Source: Pseudoduganella dura (lineage in GTDB: Bacteria > Pseudomonadota > Gammaproteobacteria > Burkholderiales > Burkholderiaceae_D). Taken from it: a stretch of 64,000 nucleotides of DNA. The stretch is taken from positions 1,736,001 through 1,800,000 of the forward strand of contig NZ_WNWM01000002.1 in the NCBI RefSeq assembly GCF_009727155.1. The letters run 5' to 3'. This document shows, in pieces, positions 32,899 to 44,181 of the stretch (position 1 is its first letter; each line of letters starts with the position of its first letter). Made by a program: the position numbers and the translations under genes. The notes beneath the pieces were generated by a model that worked only from the letters and a program-made list of their open reading frames with translations, was not told the DNA's origin and searched no databases.

Positions 32899-32992
32899 AG
32901 ACAGGGCTCTTTCAGTTCCCGCTGTGTGACCTGTCCAACGGAACTGCCGTTGTATTACTGGCATGCTAATGTGATTCTCCGCCAGGAACCCC

Positions 32993-35395
32993 ATGAGCGA
33001 CCGAACACCCGACCTGGGCATCGTTTTCAATGCCCTGCCCACGCCCTACCTGCTGCTGGCCGCCGATTTCACGATCGTGCAGGCCACGGATCTCTACCTG
33101 CGCGCCAACGGCACCACGCGCGCGCAACTGATCGGCAGGAATGTCTTCGACGTGTTCGGCGGCAATCCCGTCGATCGGCTGGACAACGACCTGACGATGG
33201 CGAACCTGCGCGCCTCGCTGACGCGCGTGCTGGAGACCGGGCGGCCGGATGCGATGCCGGTGCAGCGCTATGACATTCCCGCGCCCGACCGGCCGGGCGA
33301 ATTCCTGCAGCGGCACTGGAGTCCCGTCAATACCCCGGTGCTCGACGACGCCGGCAACGTTACCGCCATCGTGCATTACGTGAAGGACGTGAGCGCGCGG
33401 GTGCGCGGCTATGCGCGGCGCGATGCGCTGGTGCGCCTCTCCGACGCCTGGCGCGACCTGCGCTCGCCGCGCGAGATCGTGTTCACGGCGCTGGCCATGC
33501 TGGGCGAGCTGCTGGGCGTGGACCGGGTGTCCTACGGGCGCTACAACGACGCCACCGATACGCTCTACGTGGGCCCGGACTGGTGCCGACCGGGCATCCC
33601 CTCGCTCGAGGGCACGGTGCGGCTGCGCGAATTCGGCACTTTCGTGGACGACATGCAGCTGGGCCACGCGGTGGTCATCGACGACGTGGCGCGCGATCCC
33701 CGCACGGCGGCCCACGCGGAACCGTTCCGCCGCCATCATGCGCAGGCGTTCGTCGACATTCCCGTGATCGAGCTCGGGCGGCTGAAGAGCATCCTCGTGA
33801 TCAGCGACACGCTGCCGCGCCACTGGGCGCCGGACGACGTGGCGCTGATGCGCGAATTCGCCGAGCGTATCCGCACCGCCAGCGAACGGGCGCGCAGCAT
33901 GGAGGCGCTGGCCACCAGCGAGGCGAAGTTCCGCACGATCACGAACGCGATGCCCCAGATGGTATGGTCGACGCTGCCGGACGGCTACCACGACTACTAC
34001 AACGAGCAGTGGTACGAATACACCGGCATGCCGCCCGGCACGACGGACGGCCCGCGATGGAACGACATGTTCCACCCGGACGACCGCGAGCGTGCCTGGG
34101 CGACCTGGCGGGACAGCCTGGCCACCGGCGAGGTGTACGAGATCCAGTACCGGCTGCGCCACCACTCCGGCGAATACCGCTGGACACTGGGCCGCGCGAT
34201 GCCGGTGCGCGACGAAAGCGGCCGCATCGCGCGCTGGATGGGCACCTGCACCGACATCCATTCGCAGAAGCTGGCCGAGGCTGCGCTGCGCGAGGCGGCC
34301 CTGCGCAAGGATGAATTCCTGGCCATGCTGGCGCACGAGCTGCGCAACCCGCTGGCGCCGATCGGCACCGCCGCCCAGTTGCTGAAGACGGGGCTGGCGG
34401 ACGAAAAGACCCGCGTGGTGGCCAGCGACATCATCACCCGGCAGGTGCGGCACATGGCGCACCTGGTCGACGACCTGCTCGACGTGTCGCGCGTGACGCG
34501 CGGGCTGGTGCAGCTGAACATGGCGGAGCTGGACATGGCGGACGTGGTGGCCAGCGCCGTCGAGCAGGCATTGCCGCTGATCGAGGAACGCCGCCACGCG
34601 CTCGACCTGCACCTGCCGGATCATCCGGCCGCCGTGCAGGGCGACCGCACCCGGCTCGTGCAGGTGATCGCCAATGTGCTCAACAACGCGGCCAAGTATA
34701 CGCCGCCCGGCGGACGGATCGCGCTGCGGCTGGACGTGGCGGACGGCCAGGCCCGCGTGGCGGTGCGCGACAACGGCAACGGCATCGCCCCCACGCTGCT
34801 GCCGCACATCTTCGACCTGTTCATCCAGGGCGAACGCAACCCCGACCGTGCCCAGGGCGGCCTGGGGCTGGGCCTGACACTAGTGAAAAGCATCACCACG
34901 CTGCACGGCGGCGCGGTGACGGCGCACAGCGACGGCCCGGGCCGCGGCAGCGAATTCACGATCCGCCTGCCGGTGCGCGGCGAAGCGGCCGTGCCGGCGC
35001 TGGCGGCCCCCATCGAAGACACGCCCGCGGCGGCGCGCGCATTGCGCCTGCTGGTCGTGGAAGACAATCCGGACGCCGCCGGCGTGCTGGCCGAACTGCT
35101 GCGCACCGAAGGGCACGACGTGGCCGTGGCGGAAGACGCCGAAACCGCGCTGCGCCGCGCCGACCTGGCGGCGATCGACGCCTTCATCCTCGACATCGGC
35201 CTGCCCGGCATGGACGGCTACACGCTGGCGCGGCTGCTGCGCGGCGACCCGGCCACCGCCGGTGCCACGCTGATCGCGCTGACCGGCTACGGCCAGCCCA
35301 GCGACCGCGCGCAGTCCCACGCCGCCGGGTTCAACCGGCATTTCGTCAAGCCCGCCGACCCGGCCGAACTGCTGGTGGCGCTGCAGGCGGTATAA
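32993..35395 (+). CDS. Hybrid sensor histidine kinase with PAS, GAF and receiver domains
   Basis: An 800-residue soluble sensor kinase with no membrane segment. Order: PAS (about 8-118), GAF (about 140-290, 'LGVDRVSYGRYND'), PAS with PAC (about 300-425, 'YEYTGMPPGTTDG'), HisKA with His448 in 'AMLAHELRNPL', HATPase with 'IANVLNNAAKYTPPGGRI', 'DNGNGIAP' and 'GGLGLGLTLV', then a receiver domain (about 682-800) with Asp734 in 'DIGLPGMDGY'. The signal sensed is unknown; a cytoplasmic small molecule or redox cue is possible. No partner regulator or phosphotransfer protein is adjacent, so it is an orphan. An AGGAA site precedes ATG 32993. Confidence 0.92.
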   Translation: MSDRTPDLGIVFNALPTPYLLLAADFTIVQATDLYLRANGTTRAQLIGRNVFDVFGGNPVDRLDNDLTMANLRASLTRVLETGRPDAMPVQRYDIPAPDRPGEFLQRHWSPVNTPVLDDAGNVTAIVHYVKDVSARVRGYARRDALVRLSDAWRDLRSPREIVFTALAMLGELLGVDRVSYGRYNDATDTLYVGPDWCRPGIPSLEGTVRLREFGTFVDDMQLGHAVVIDDVARDPRTAAHAEPFRRHHAQAFVDIPVIELGRLKSILVISDTLPRHWAPDDVALMREFAERIRTASERARSMEALATSEAKFRTITNAMPQMVWSTLPDGYHDYYNEQWYEYTGMPPGTTDGPRWNDMFHPDDRERAWATWRDSLATGEVYEIQYRLRHHSGEYRWTLGRAMPVRDESGRIARWMGTCTDIHSQKLAEAALREAALRKDEFLAMLAHELRNPLAPIGTAAQLLKTGLADEKTRVVASDIITRQVRHMAHLVDDLLDVSRVTRGLVQLNMAELDMADVVASAVEQALPLIEERRHALDLHLPDHPAAVQGDRTRLVQVIANVLNNAAKYTPPGGRIALRLDVADGQARVAVRDNGNGIAPTLLPHIFDLFIQGERNPDRAQGGLGLGLTLVKSITTLHGGAVTAHSDGPGRGSEFTIRLPVRGEAAVPALAAPIEDTPAAARALRLLVVEDNPDAAGVLAELLRTEGHDVAVAEDAETALRRADLAAIDAFILDIGLPGMDGYTLARLLRGDPATAGATLIALTGYGQPSDRAQSHAAGFNRHFVKPADPAELLVALQAV

Positions 35396-35407
35396 GCCGG
35401 CCCTGCG

Positions 35408-36070
35408 TCAGGCCCCCTTGCCCCGGCGCCGCGCCGTCCAGCCAAGCATGCCCAGGCCGGCCAGCAGCATCGCATACGTGCCCGGTTCCGGCACGGCCGC
35501 GACCGACACATGGAAATTGTCGATCGACGACCACACGCCCGGCTGCTGCCCGGCGGTGACGGTCAGCGAGACCAGGTTCGCGCTGGAGACGAAGCCGACG
35601 AACGAATGCACGTCCGGGTTCTCCAGCGTGAACGAGACCGTGGCGCCGGTGCTGTCGGTGGCGGTCAGCAGCAGGCTGGCGGCGGCGGTCGGATGGCTGT
35701 AGGTGTCCGAACCGAAGAAATTGCCGCCGGCCCCGGCCACGCCGTCCTGCAGCGCGAACGTGGTGGTATCGGTGCGGTTCTGCGAAGTCAGCCAGAAATC
35801 CACGTAATCGCTGGTGCCGGCCCAGATGGCCGGGGCTTTCGGCCCCGCGCTCACGCTGTACGCATAGTCGCCGGCCTGGCGCGGTATCTGGTCGAAGTAC
35901 ATCTGCTGGATCAGGTCGTTATAGTTGTCGACACCGGTATTGCCGACGGCGGCCAGGTACGACGCCTGGTTCGTGAAGGTGGTGATTTCTGCCTGCGCGG
36001 AACCGGCGCACAGCAGCAATGCGGAAGCGATGGTCGCGGCAACGGCCGCGGCGGAAGGAATTGGACGCAA
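35408..36070 (-). CDS. PEP-CTERM sorting-domain protein (paralogue 1)
   Basis: A 220-residue exported protein. The C-terminus 'VPEPGTYAMLLAGLGMLGWTARRR' is a textbook PEP-CTERM signal: the motif, a hydrophobic stretch and an Arg cluster. It would be processed by an exosortase encoded elsewhere. The start is proposed as TTG 36070 because GGAG lies seven bases upstream and a signal peptide ending 'CAGSAQA' follows; an ATG at 36124 is the alternative. The middle region is beta-rich ('TDSTGATVSFTLENPDVHSFVGF') without an enzymatic motif. Such proteins usually go to the surface or the exopolysaccharide matrix. Strongly similar to the next gene. Confidence 0.85.
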   Translation of the reverse strand: MRPIPSAAAVAATIASALLLCAGSAQAEITTFTNQASYLAAVGNTGVDNYNDLIQQMYFDQIPRQAGDYAYSVSAGPKAPAIWAGTSDYVDFWLTSQNRTDTTTFALQDGVAGAGGNFFGSDTYSHPTAAASLLLTATDSTGATVSFTLENPDVHSFVGFVSSANLVSLTVTAGQQPGVWSSIDNFHVSVAAVPEPGTYAMLLAGLGMLGWTARRRGKGA

Positions 36071-36205
36071 GATGGAACTCCAGGAAGATGATCGAAGGGT
36101 GCCGCTTGCGGACGCGGGGCGCATCGTGTGCGCCGGCGTTCGCCGCGGCATCGGGAAGGCGCCCCATGAGCGGCCTTCCGGCGCATGATTGCGCGCTGGT
36201 GCCGG

Positions 36206-36910
36206 CTATCGCGGGCTGGACGATCCCTGGTTCTGCCGGCGCCGCGCTGTCCAGCACAGCATGCCCAGGCCGCCAAGCAGCATCGCCCAGGTGCCGGGCT
36301 CCGGCACGGCGGCCACGGACAGGTGCAGGTTGTTCACGGTCGGCCAGATGCCGTAGCCGTCGGCGCCGAGCTGGTCGCCCGTGGCCACCGACAGCGACAC
36401 GATCCGCGCATCGGACACGAAACCCAGGAAGGAGGTGGGCACCGGATCGGTGATCGTGTAGGTCAGCGTGGCGCCCGTGCTGTCCGTGGCGGTGACGGTG
36501 ATGTACGGTGCGAACACCGTGTAGCCGGCGATATCGGAACCCCAGAAATACCCGCCGGCCCCCGCGATCGGCGTACCGAACGTGTCGAAAGTGATCGAGT
36601 CGGTACGGCGGCTGGAGCTGAGGTACCAGTCGATATCGTCGTCGCTGGCGCCATAAGCGCGCGTGTTGCCGGGACCGGTCGTGGCGACATAGCTGATGTC
36701 GCCCGCGGTGCGGGGGAACGGCGTGTCGTACGGTTCGATGTCAAGGTCGTCGAACGTGTCGACCCCGGTGGTGCCGACCGCCGCGAGGTAGGCGGACTGG
36801 CTGGTGTAGGTGGTGAGTTCGGCACGAGCCGCGGAAGCGGCCAGCAGCAGCGTGGTGGAAAGGACGGCGGAAGCGAGAACGGTGGTAACCGGGCGATGCG
36901 TCTTGCGCAC
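36206..36910 (-). CDS. PEP-CTERM sorting-domain protein (paralogue 2)
   Basis: A 234-residue exported protein starting with GTG 36910, six bases after AAGGAG, with a signal peptide ending 'LLLAASAARA'. It ends 'VPEPGTWAMLLGGLGMLCWTARRR' plus a short polar tail. Shared segments with the neighbour include 'SAYLAAVGTTGVD', 'TATDSTGAT', 'SFLGFVSDARIVSLSV' and 'NNLHLSVAAVPEPGT', so the pair arose by tandem duplication. No catalytic motif is seen. Matrix or surface localisation is inferred from the sorting signal. Confidence 0.87.
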   Translation of the reverse strand: MRKTHRPVTTVLASAVLSTTLLLAASAARAELTTYTSQSAYLAAVGTTGVDTFDDLDIEPYDTPFPRTAGDISYVATTGPGNTRAYGASDDDIDWYLSSSRRTDSITFDTFGTPIAGAGGYFWGSDIAGYTVFAPYITVTATDSTGATLTYTITDPVPTSFLGFVSDARIVSLSVATGDQLGADGYGIWPTVNNLHLSVAAVPEPGTWAMLLGGLGMLCWTARRRQNQGSSSPR

Positions 36911-37273
36911 AGTGTGCTCCTTGTGGAAGTGGATGAGGAAGACTTTCGGGTTGCTCTCCGGCCGGAGAATCCCCAATGTAGCGCTACCAACATGCCGGCT
37001 CAACAGGAATTTCGGAAACAATAATAATGATGATTAGTTACAGGCGGATCGTTGCTGGCTGGTCAAAGGCACCTGATGGGGGAATTGACATTGCCGGCCG
37101 GATGACACGGGAATCCAGACGAAGATCGGTGGCCAGCCGCGACGACGGACCGGCGGTTCTTTACGAGAACATCGGCGAAATACGGGCGAAAACCGGTGTC
37201 CGACAACCCCTGCGGGGTGTCCGGCATCAGGCTTCTCCGACGCCCACGGATGTTCCGCCGGCGGGTGCGCAGC
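36911..37273. other. Gap between PEP-CTERM paralogue 2 and truB
   Basis: No gene is seen. The gap holds the perfect palindrome GTAGCGCTAC at 36978-36987, 68 bp upstream of the PEP-CTERM start and a possible operator, plus an AT-rich run near 37020-37040 and a decayed palindrome copy at 37195-37219. Confidence 0.6.
37195..37219. repeat. Decayed GGTGTCCGACACC palindrome pair
   Basis: GGTGTCCGACAAC is followed after a few bases by GGTGTCCGGCATC. The order and flanks (GAAAACC on the left, AGG on the right) match the second and third palindromes of the 6480 cluster, with several substitutions. Confidence 0.65.
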
Positions 37274-38266
37274 TCACTGCGCGGCGGCGATCAGCCGCTC
37301 GGGCTTGAGGATGGCCCACTGTTCGAACAGCCCGGTGCCGAGCAGCCGCCCGCCCTCTTCCGCCGGCGCATACACGCGCACGCGGCCTTCGTACGGCGCC
37401 GGCGTGACCATGCCGGGCTCCTTGCCCAGCGGCAGCCGCTGGCCCTGCAGGAAGCGCTTGGCCAGTTCGGCGGTCAGGTCGATGCGGGGAAAGGTCGACA
37501 GCAACGCGTCCACCGGGGCCAGCAATGACAAGGGCGCGGCGTGCGCCGACACTTCTTCCAGCGTGACCATGTTCGATGCATCGAGCGCGCCCACGCCGGT
37601 GCGCCGCAACGCGTTCAGGTGCGCGCCGCAGCCGAGCGCGGCGCCGATATCTTCGCCCAGCACGCGGATATAGGTGCCCTTGCTGACCGTGGTTTCCAGC
37701 CGCAGGAACGGCGCCTCGTACGACAGCAGGACCAGTTTGTGAACGACGACGGCGCGCGCTTCGCGCTCGAGCGTGATGCCGGCACGCGCGTATTCGTACA
37801 GCGGCTTGCCGTCGCGCTTGAGCGCCGAATACATCGGCGGCACCTGCGCGATCGGGCCGCGGAACCGGGCCAGCACCGCTTCGATTTCTTCGACCGTGAT
37901 GGTGGCCGCGTCGCGGCGCAGCGTCTCGTCGGGCTCGACGACCTGCCCTTCGGTGTCGCCGGTATCGGTGCGCACGCCCAGGTGCACCGTCGTCACGTAG
38001 GTCTTGTCCGCTTCCAGCAGGTCCTGCGAGAACTTGGTGGCCTCGCCGAAGCACAGCGGCAGCAGGCCCGTGGCGAACGGATCGAGCGTGCCGGTGTGGC
38101 CGGCCTTCTTCGCGTTCAGCACGCGCTTGGTGCGGATCAGCGCATCGTTCGACGACAGGCCCACCGGTTTATCCAGCAGCAGCACGCCGTCGACGAGGTC
38201 GCGCACCCGCTTCACGCGCGCCGGCTGGTCCTTCGACTTCGCCTGCGGCTTCACGTCTTCCGTCAT
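37274..38266 (-). CDS. truB: tRNA pseudouridine-55 synthase
   Basis: A 330-residue enzyme forming pseudouridine 55 in the T loop of tRNAs. The catalytic Asp is in '[28 protein letters not shown]', and '[17 protein letters not shown]' and '[20 protein letters not shown]' are also conserved. A C-terminal region of about 70 residues follows the catalytic domain. It overlaps rbfA by four bases and ends the rimP-nusA-infB-rbfA-truB gene series. Confidence 0.97.
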   Translation of the reverse strand: MTEDVKPQAKSKDQPARVKRVRDLVDGVLLLDKPVGLSSNDALIRTKRVLNAKKAGHTGTLDPFATGLLPLCFGEATKFSQDLLEADKTYVTTVHLGVRTDTGDTEGQVVEPDETLRRDAATITVEEIEAVLARFRGPIAQVPPMYSALKRDGKPLYEYARAGITLEREARAVVVHKLVLLSYEAPFLRLETTVSKGTYIRVLGEDIGAALGCGAHLNALRRTGVGALDASNMVTLEEVSAHAAPLSLLAPVDALLSTFPRIDLTAELAKRFLQGQRLPLGKEPGMVTPAPYEGRVRVYAPAEEGGRLLGTGLFEQWAILKPERLIAAAQ

Positions 38267-38694
38267 TCTTTCGCCGCGCCGCCAGTGTCGCCGGCTGAGC
38301 CGCCCGCGTCTTCTTCATAGTCGGCCGCGCGCGTGGCGTTGGCCTTGTCGATCAGCGCCGACATCGCAATGCCCCGCGAGGCGGAGGTGTCGTGCACGAA
38401 GTGCAGCTGCGGCAGCGTGTGGATGTGCAGGCGCTTGCCCAGCTGGTTGCGCAGGTAGCCGGCGGCGGCCTGCAGGCCGGCCAGCGTGGCCTTGACGGTA
38501 TCGGGATCGTCCTTGAGCATCGTGAAGTAGATCTTCGCATGCGCGTAGTCCGGCGTGAGCTGCACCTCGGCCAGCGTGAGCATGCCCACGCGCGGGTCCT
38601 TCACTTCGAAGGCGATCAGCTCGGAAAGGTCTTTCTGGATCTGGTCCGCCACGCGCAGGCCGCGCGACGGGATCGATTTACTGTGTTTTGCCAT
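38263..38694 (-). CDS. rbfA: 30S ribosome-binding factor A
   Basis: A 143-residue KH-like protein that binds the 30S subunit during late 16S rRNA maturation. '[44 protein letters not shown]' is characteristic (conserved across this stretch), as is '[12 protein letters not shown]'. The start at 38694 gives the common '[19 protein letters not shown]' beginning; upstream residues would come from the infB-rbfA hairpin region. The tail after about residue 125 is acidic and Gly-rich. Confidence 0.95.
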   Translation of the reverse strand: MAKHSKSIPSRGLRVADQIQKDLSELIAFEVKDPRVGMLTLAEVQLTPDYAHAKIYFTMLKDDPDTVKATLAGLQAAAGYLRNQLGKRLHIHTLPQLHFVHDTSASRGIAMSALIDKANATRAADYEEDAGGSAGDTGGAAKE

Positions 38695-38706
38695 GATGTA
38701 TTTACC

Positions 38707-38768
38707 AAAAAAATAATGGCGGGTGGCGCCCACCTCCGCTGTTACGCGGAAGGGGGCGGCACCCGCCA
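38707..38768 (-). terminator. Terminator-like hairpin between infB and rbfA
   Basis: On the minus strand TGGCGGGTG (38768-38760) pairs with CACCCGCCA (38725-38717), with an inner TCCGC / GCGGA stem. This is followed by TTATTTTTTT. It sits inside what is normally one operon and may tune rbfA-truB expression. Confidence 0.7.
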
Positions 38769-38787
38769 CGGATACCGCGTGCCCCGA

Positions 38788-41667
38788 TTACAGGGTACGT
38801 GCCACTTCCTGGATTTCGAACACTTCCAGGGTGTCGCCAACCTGGATGTCGTTGTAGTTCTTCAGCGACAGGCCGCACTCGAGGCCGGCGCGCACTTCTT
38901 TCGCGTCGTCCTTGAAGCGCTTGAGCGATTCGATCTCGCCGGTCCACACAACGATGTTGTTGCGCAGCAGGCGAACCGACGAAGCACGCTTGACCACGCC
39001 ATCGGTGACCAGGCAGCCGGCGATCGCGCCGACCTTCGACACCAGGATGACCTGGCGAATCTCGACCTGGCCGGTGATGTGCTCGCGCTTCTCCGGTGCC
39101 AGCATGCCCGACATTGCCGCCTTCACCTCTTCGATCGCGTCGTAGATGATGTTGTAGTAGCGGATGTCCACGCCGTTGGCTTCGGCCAGCTTGCGCGCCT
39201 GTGCATCGGCACGGGCGTTGAAGCCGATGATGACCGCTTTCGAAGCCGTCGCCAGGTTGACGTCGGATTCGGTGATGCCGCCCACGGCCGCGTGCACGAT
39301 CTGCACCCGCACCTCGGAGGTCGACAGCTTTTGCAGCGAACCCACCAGTGCTTCCTGCGAACCCTGCACGTCGGTCTTGACGATCAGCGGCACGTTCTGG
39401 ACTTCGCCTTCGGCCATCTGGTCGAACAGGTTCTCCAGCTTGGCGGCCTGCTGCTTGGCCAGCTTGACGTCGCGGAACTTGCCTTGACGGAACAGGCCGA
39501 TTTCACGCGCCTTGCGCTCGTCCGCCATCACCATCACTTCTTCGCCGGCGGCCGGCACTTCGGTCAGGCCCTGGATCTCGACCGGGATCGATGGCCCGGC
39601 TTCGGCCACCGACTTGCCATTCTCGTCCAGCATTGCACGGACACGGCCATACGACGAACCGGCCAGCACCACGTCGCCACGCTTCAGCGTACCAGACTGC
39701 ACCAGGATCGTTGCGACCGGGCCGCGGCCCTTGTCCAGGCGTGCCTCGACCACCAGGCCACGGGCCGGCGCTGCGACCGGGGCCTTCAGTTCCAGCACTT
39801 CGGCCTGCAGCAGCACGTTTTCCAGCAGCGTGTCGATGCCCTGGCCCGTTTTCGCGGACACCGGCACGAACGGCGCTTCGCCGCCGTATTCTTCCGGCAC
39901 CACGCCTTCGGTGATCAGTTCCTGCGTGACGCGCTCCAGGTTGCCGCCCGGCTTGTCGATCTTGTTGATCGCCACCACCAGAGGCACGCCGGCCGCTTTC
40001 GCGTGGGCGATCGCTTCCTTCGTCTGCGGCATCACGCCGTCGTCCGCCGCCACCACCAGGATGACGATGTCGGTCGCTTTCGCACCGCGGGCACGCATTG
40101 CCGTGAAGGCTTCGTGGCCCGGGGTATCCAGGAACGTGATCATGCCGCGCGGCGTGTCGACGTGGTAAGCGCCGATGTGCTGCGTGATGCCGCCGGCTTC
40201 GCCCGACGCGACTTTCGCACGGCGGATATAGTCCAGCAGCGAGGTCTTGCCGTGGTCGACGTGACCCATGACGGTAACGACCGGTGCGCGCGACGTCGAT
40301 TCGTAGTGCGTTTGCTCGCCCTGGTCGGCCAGCAGCGCTTCCGGATCGTCCTCGGCGGCAGGGAATGCCTTGTGGCCCATTTCCTCGACGAGAATCATCG
40401 CCGTTTCCTGGTCCAGCACCTGGTTGATCGTGCACATCTGGCCCAGCTTCATCAGCTGCTTGATCACCTCGGAAGCCTTGACGGCCATCTTGTGGGCCAG
40501 TTCGGCCACGGTGATGGTTTCCGGCACGTACACTTCCTTGACGATCGCTTCCGTTGGTGCCTGGAAGTTCGATTCGCGGTCATCGCTGTGCGAGTTGCGG
40601 CCACGGCCGCCACGGCCACCACCGGCACGCCAGCCATCGCGGCCGCCGGTCGGCGCGGCATTGCCGCCACGGCCCTTGCCGCCGCCCGGCGCGCCACGTT
40701 TCTTGGCATCGTCCGACCAGGTCGACGACACGTTGGCCGACTTGATCGACTTGCGATCGCCCGGCTTTTTATCGTCTTTCTTGTCGGCCGTGGCCGGCGT
40801 GGTGGTGCCAGGTTTCTTGTCGGCCGGCTTGTGCAGCGTGCCGGCCGGTGCTGCCGGCTTGGCGACCACGGGTGCCGGTTCCGGCGCCTTGATCACGCGG
40901 CGCGGCTGCGCCATCATGGCCTTGATCTGGGCCACTTCGTCGGCCACGGCTTTACGCGCACGGTCGGTTGCTTCGGCGCGCTCTGCGGCTTCCCTGGTGG
41001 CCTGCTCGGCCTTTTTCTTGGCTTCCTCGGCGTCGGCCGCGCGTTTCTTGTCGGCGGCTTCGGTATCGGCCTGCTTCTGCGCGTCGCGGGCACCGGCCTT
41101 CTCGGCGGCGGCCTTGTCGGCAGCCGCTTTCTTGGCTTCCTCGTCGGCGCGGCGCTTGGCGTCCGCTTCTGCAGCAGCGGCGGCCTTGGCTTGCGCTTCC
41201 TTCTCCGCGTCCAGGCGAGCCAGGCTCTCCTGTTTCTCGCGCAGGTCCGCCTCCTGGCGAGCGATCAGCTCGGCCTGGCGGCGCGCATCTTCCTCGCGGC
41301 GGGCGTTCTCGGCCTCGTCGACCACCGGTGCCGCCGGAGCGGGCGTGGTGGTCGCGGGCAGGTCGTCGCGCTGCACGAAGGTGCGTTTCTTGCGCACTTC
41401 AACCTGGATCGTGCGGGTCTTGCCGGAGGCATCGGCCTGCTTGATCTCGTTGGTTTCCTTGCGCGTGACGGTGATCTTCTTCTTTTCCGATTGACCACCG
41501 GCGCCGTGGGCGCGGCGCAGGTGCTCCAGCAGCTTGTCCTTATCATCTTTCGACAATGGATCTGACGCCGAGCTCTTCTCGACGCCGGCAGAACGCAGCT
41601 GCGTCAGCAGCAGGTCTGCAGGCATCTTCAGTTCGGTGGCAAATTGGGCTACGTTGTTACTCGCCAT
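38788..41667 (-). CDS. infB: Translation initiation factor IF-2
   Basis: A 959-residue GTPase placing initiator tRNA on the ribosome. The N-terminal region '[23 protein letters not shown]' and a long Ala/Lys/Glu-rich helical segment (about 130-290) precede a Gly/Arg-rich stretch (about 330-365). The G domain starts near residue 460 with '[20 protein letters not shown]', '[10 protein letters not shown]', '[10 protein letters not shown]' and '[12 protein letters not shown]'. The C-terminal domains end '[19 protein letters not shown]'. The length is in the long beta/gamma-proteobacterial range. An AGAGGA site precedes the ATG. Confidence 0.97.
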   Translation of the reverse strand: MASNNVAQFATELKMPADLLLTQLRSAGVEKSSASDPLSKDDKDKLLEHLRRAHGAGGQSEKKKITVTRKETNEIKQADASGKTRTIQVEVRKKRTFVQRDDLPATTTPAPAAPVVDEAENARREEDARRQAELIARQEADLREKQESLARLDAEKEAQAKAAAAAEADAKRRADEEAKKAAADKAAAEKAGARDAQKQADTEAADKKRAADAEEAKKKAEQATREAAERAEATDRARKAVADEVAQIKAMMAQPRRVIKAPEPAPVVAKPAAPAGTLHKPADKKPGTTTPATADKKDDKKPGDRKSIKSANVSSTWSDDAKKRGAPGGGKGRGGNAAPTGGRDGWRAGGGRGGRGRNSHSDDRESNFQAPTEAIVKEVYVPETITVAELAHKMAVKASEVIKQLMKLGQMCTINQVLDQETAMILVEEMGHKAFPAAEDDPEALLADQGEQTHYESTSRAPVVTVMGHVDHGKTSLLDYIRRAKVASGEAGGITQHIGAYHVDTPRGMITFLDTPGHEAFTAMRARGAKATDIVILVVAADDGVMPQTKEAIAHAKAAGVPLVVAINKIDKPGGNLERVTQELITEGVVPEEYGGEAPFVPVSAKTGQGIDTLLENVLLQAEVLELKAPVAAPARGLVVEARLDKGRGPVATILVQSGTLKRGDVVLAGSSYGRVRAMLDENGKSVAEAGPSIPVEIQGLTEVPAAGEEVMVMADERKAREIGLFRQGKFRDVKLAKQQAAKLENLFDQMAEGEVQNVPLIVKTDVQGSQEALVGSLQKLSTSEVRVQIVHAAVGGITESDVNLATASKAVIIGFNARADAQARKLAEANGVDIRYYNIIYDAIEEVKAAMSGMLAPEKREHITGQVEIRQVILVSKVGAIAGCLVTDGVVKRASSVRLLRNNIVVWTGEIESLKRFKDDAKEVRAGLECGLSLKNYNDIQVGDTLEVFEIQEVARTL

Positions 41668-41732
41668 TCAGTCCTCTTTTCTATGTGTCGCGTAGATGAT
41701 AATTAAGCTTGCTGGTGTGGGGGCCAGGGCGC

Positions 41733-43783
<2,051 letters not shown>

Positions 43784-43832
43784 AGGAAAATCTCCAGATC
43801 GGGGTCGGCGCGCATGGCTGCCGCGGACCCGT

Positions 43833-43878
43833 AAAAAAATAGCTTACTGAACAGCTGACTTTCGCGTACTTTTCAGTA
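43833..43878 (-). terminator. Second terminator-like hairpin in the rimP leader
   Basis: TACTGAA / TTCAGTA (43878-43872 with 43851-43845) is followed by GC TA and seven T on the minus strand, about 50 bp before the rimP start. The 7-bp stem with a 20-base loop is weaker than the hairpin at 43882. Confidence 0.55.
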
Positions 43879-43881
43879 GGC

Positions 43882-43906
43882 AAAAAAAAAATGGGCAACT
43901 GCCCAT
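43882..43906 (-). terminator. First terminator in the rimP leader
   Basis: Stem ATGGGC / GCCCAT with an AGTT loop, followed by nine or ten T on the minus strand. The long uninterrupted T run makes it the best intrinsic terminator in the region. Confidence 0.8.
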
Positions 43907-43988
43907 CTTCTTGTACTACGGCCCTACCACTGCCCGCCAGATGAAAGCACTATCAGGGGCGAACCCCTCGTCAGAAACTTTTATTAGG
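43882..43988 (-). ncRNA. Candidate small RNA or attenuated leader upstream of rimP
   Basis: A transcript starting about seven bases after the -10 at 43995 and ending at the terminator at 43882 would be about 107 nt. It contains a stem-loop GGGG-TTCG-CCCC near its 5' part, then a purine-rich middle, then the terminator. There is no good small open frame with a ribosome-binding site. It could be an independent small RNA or the aborted leader of the rimP-nusA-infB operon. I do not recognise it as 6S, tmRNA, SRP RNA or RNase P RNA. Confidence 0.45.
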
Positions 43989-43994
43989 CCGCTT

Positions 43995-44023
43995 ATTATA
44001 ACGGCATATCCATTACGCTGCAA
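43995..44023 (-). promoter_or_regulatory. Strong sigma-70 promoter for the rimP leader
   Basis: Minus-strand -35 TTGCAG (44023-44018), a 17-bp spacer and a perfect -10 TATAAT (44000-43995). Confidence 0.7.
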
Positions 44024-44181
44024 TGCCGCATAGGCAACGCGGACGCCGTTACAACAGAGTCAAGGTTGGTTTTTGATACTGCCGGAAGCAGTAAAACCCG
44101 GGAGGATACAAGGCCTGCCATGGCGCCCAGTATGGCGCCACGAGCCTGCAGACTTCTGATATGAGGCTGCTTTATCAGAAA

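Larger units (their letters stand above)
43784..44181. other. rimP leader and rluB 3' gap
   Basis: This 398-bp gap has no protein gene. It holds a strong minus-strand promoter, a candidate small RNA, two tandem terminator-like hairpins, and closer to rluB the stem-loops TGGCGCC / GGCGCCA and TACTGC / GCAGTA, neither followed by a T run. Confidence 0.75.

Noticed and set aside
43882..43988. GGGGTTCGCCCC in the rimP leader considered as a tRNA T-arm
   Set aside because: No acceptor, D or anticodon arms can be built around it and no CCA end; some bacteria have a tRNA-Met gene upstream of rimP, but none is visible here.
44101..44140. Stem-loops TACTGC/GCAGTA and TGGCGCC/GGCGCCA after rluB considered as terminators
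   Set aside because: Neither is followed by a T run on the minus strand, so they are not convincing intrinsic terminators.
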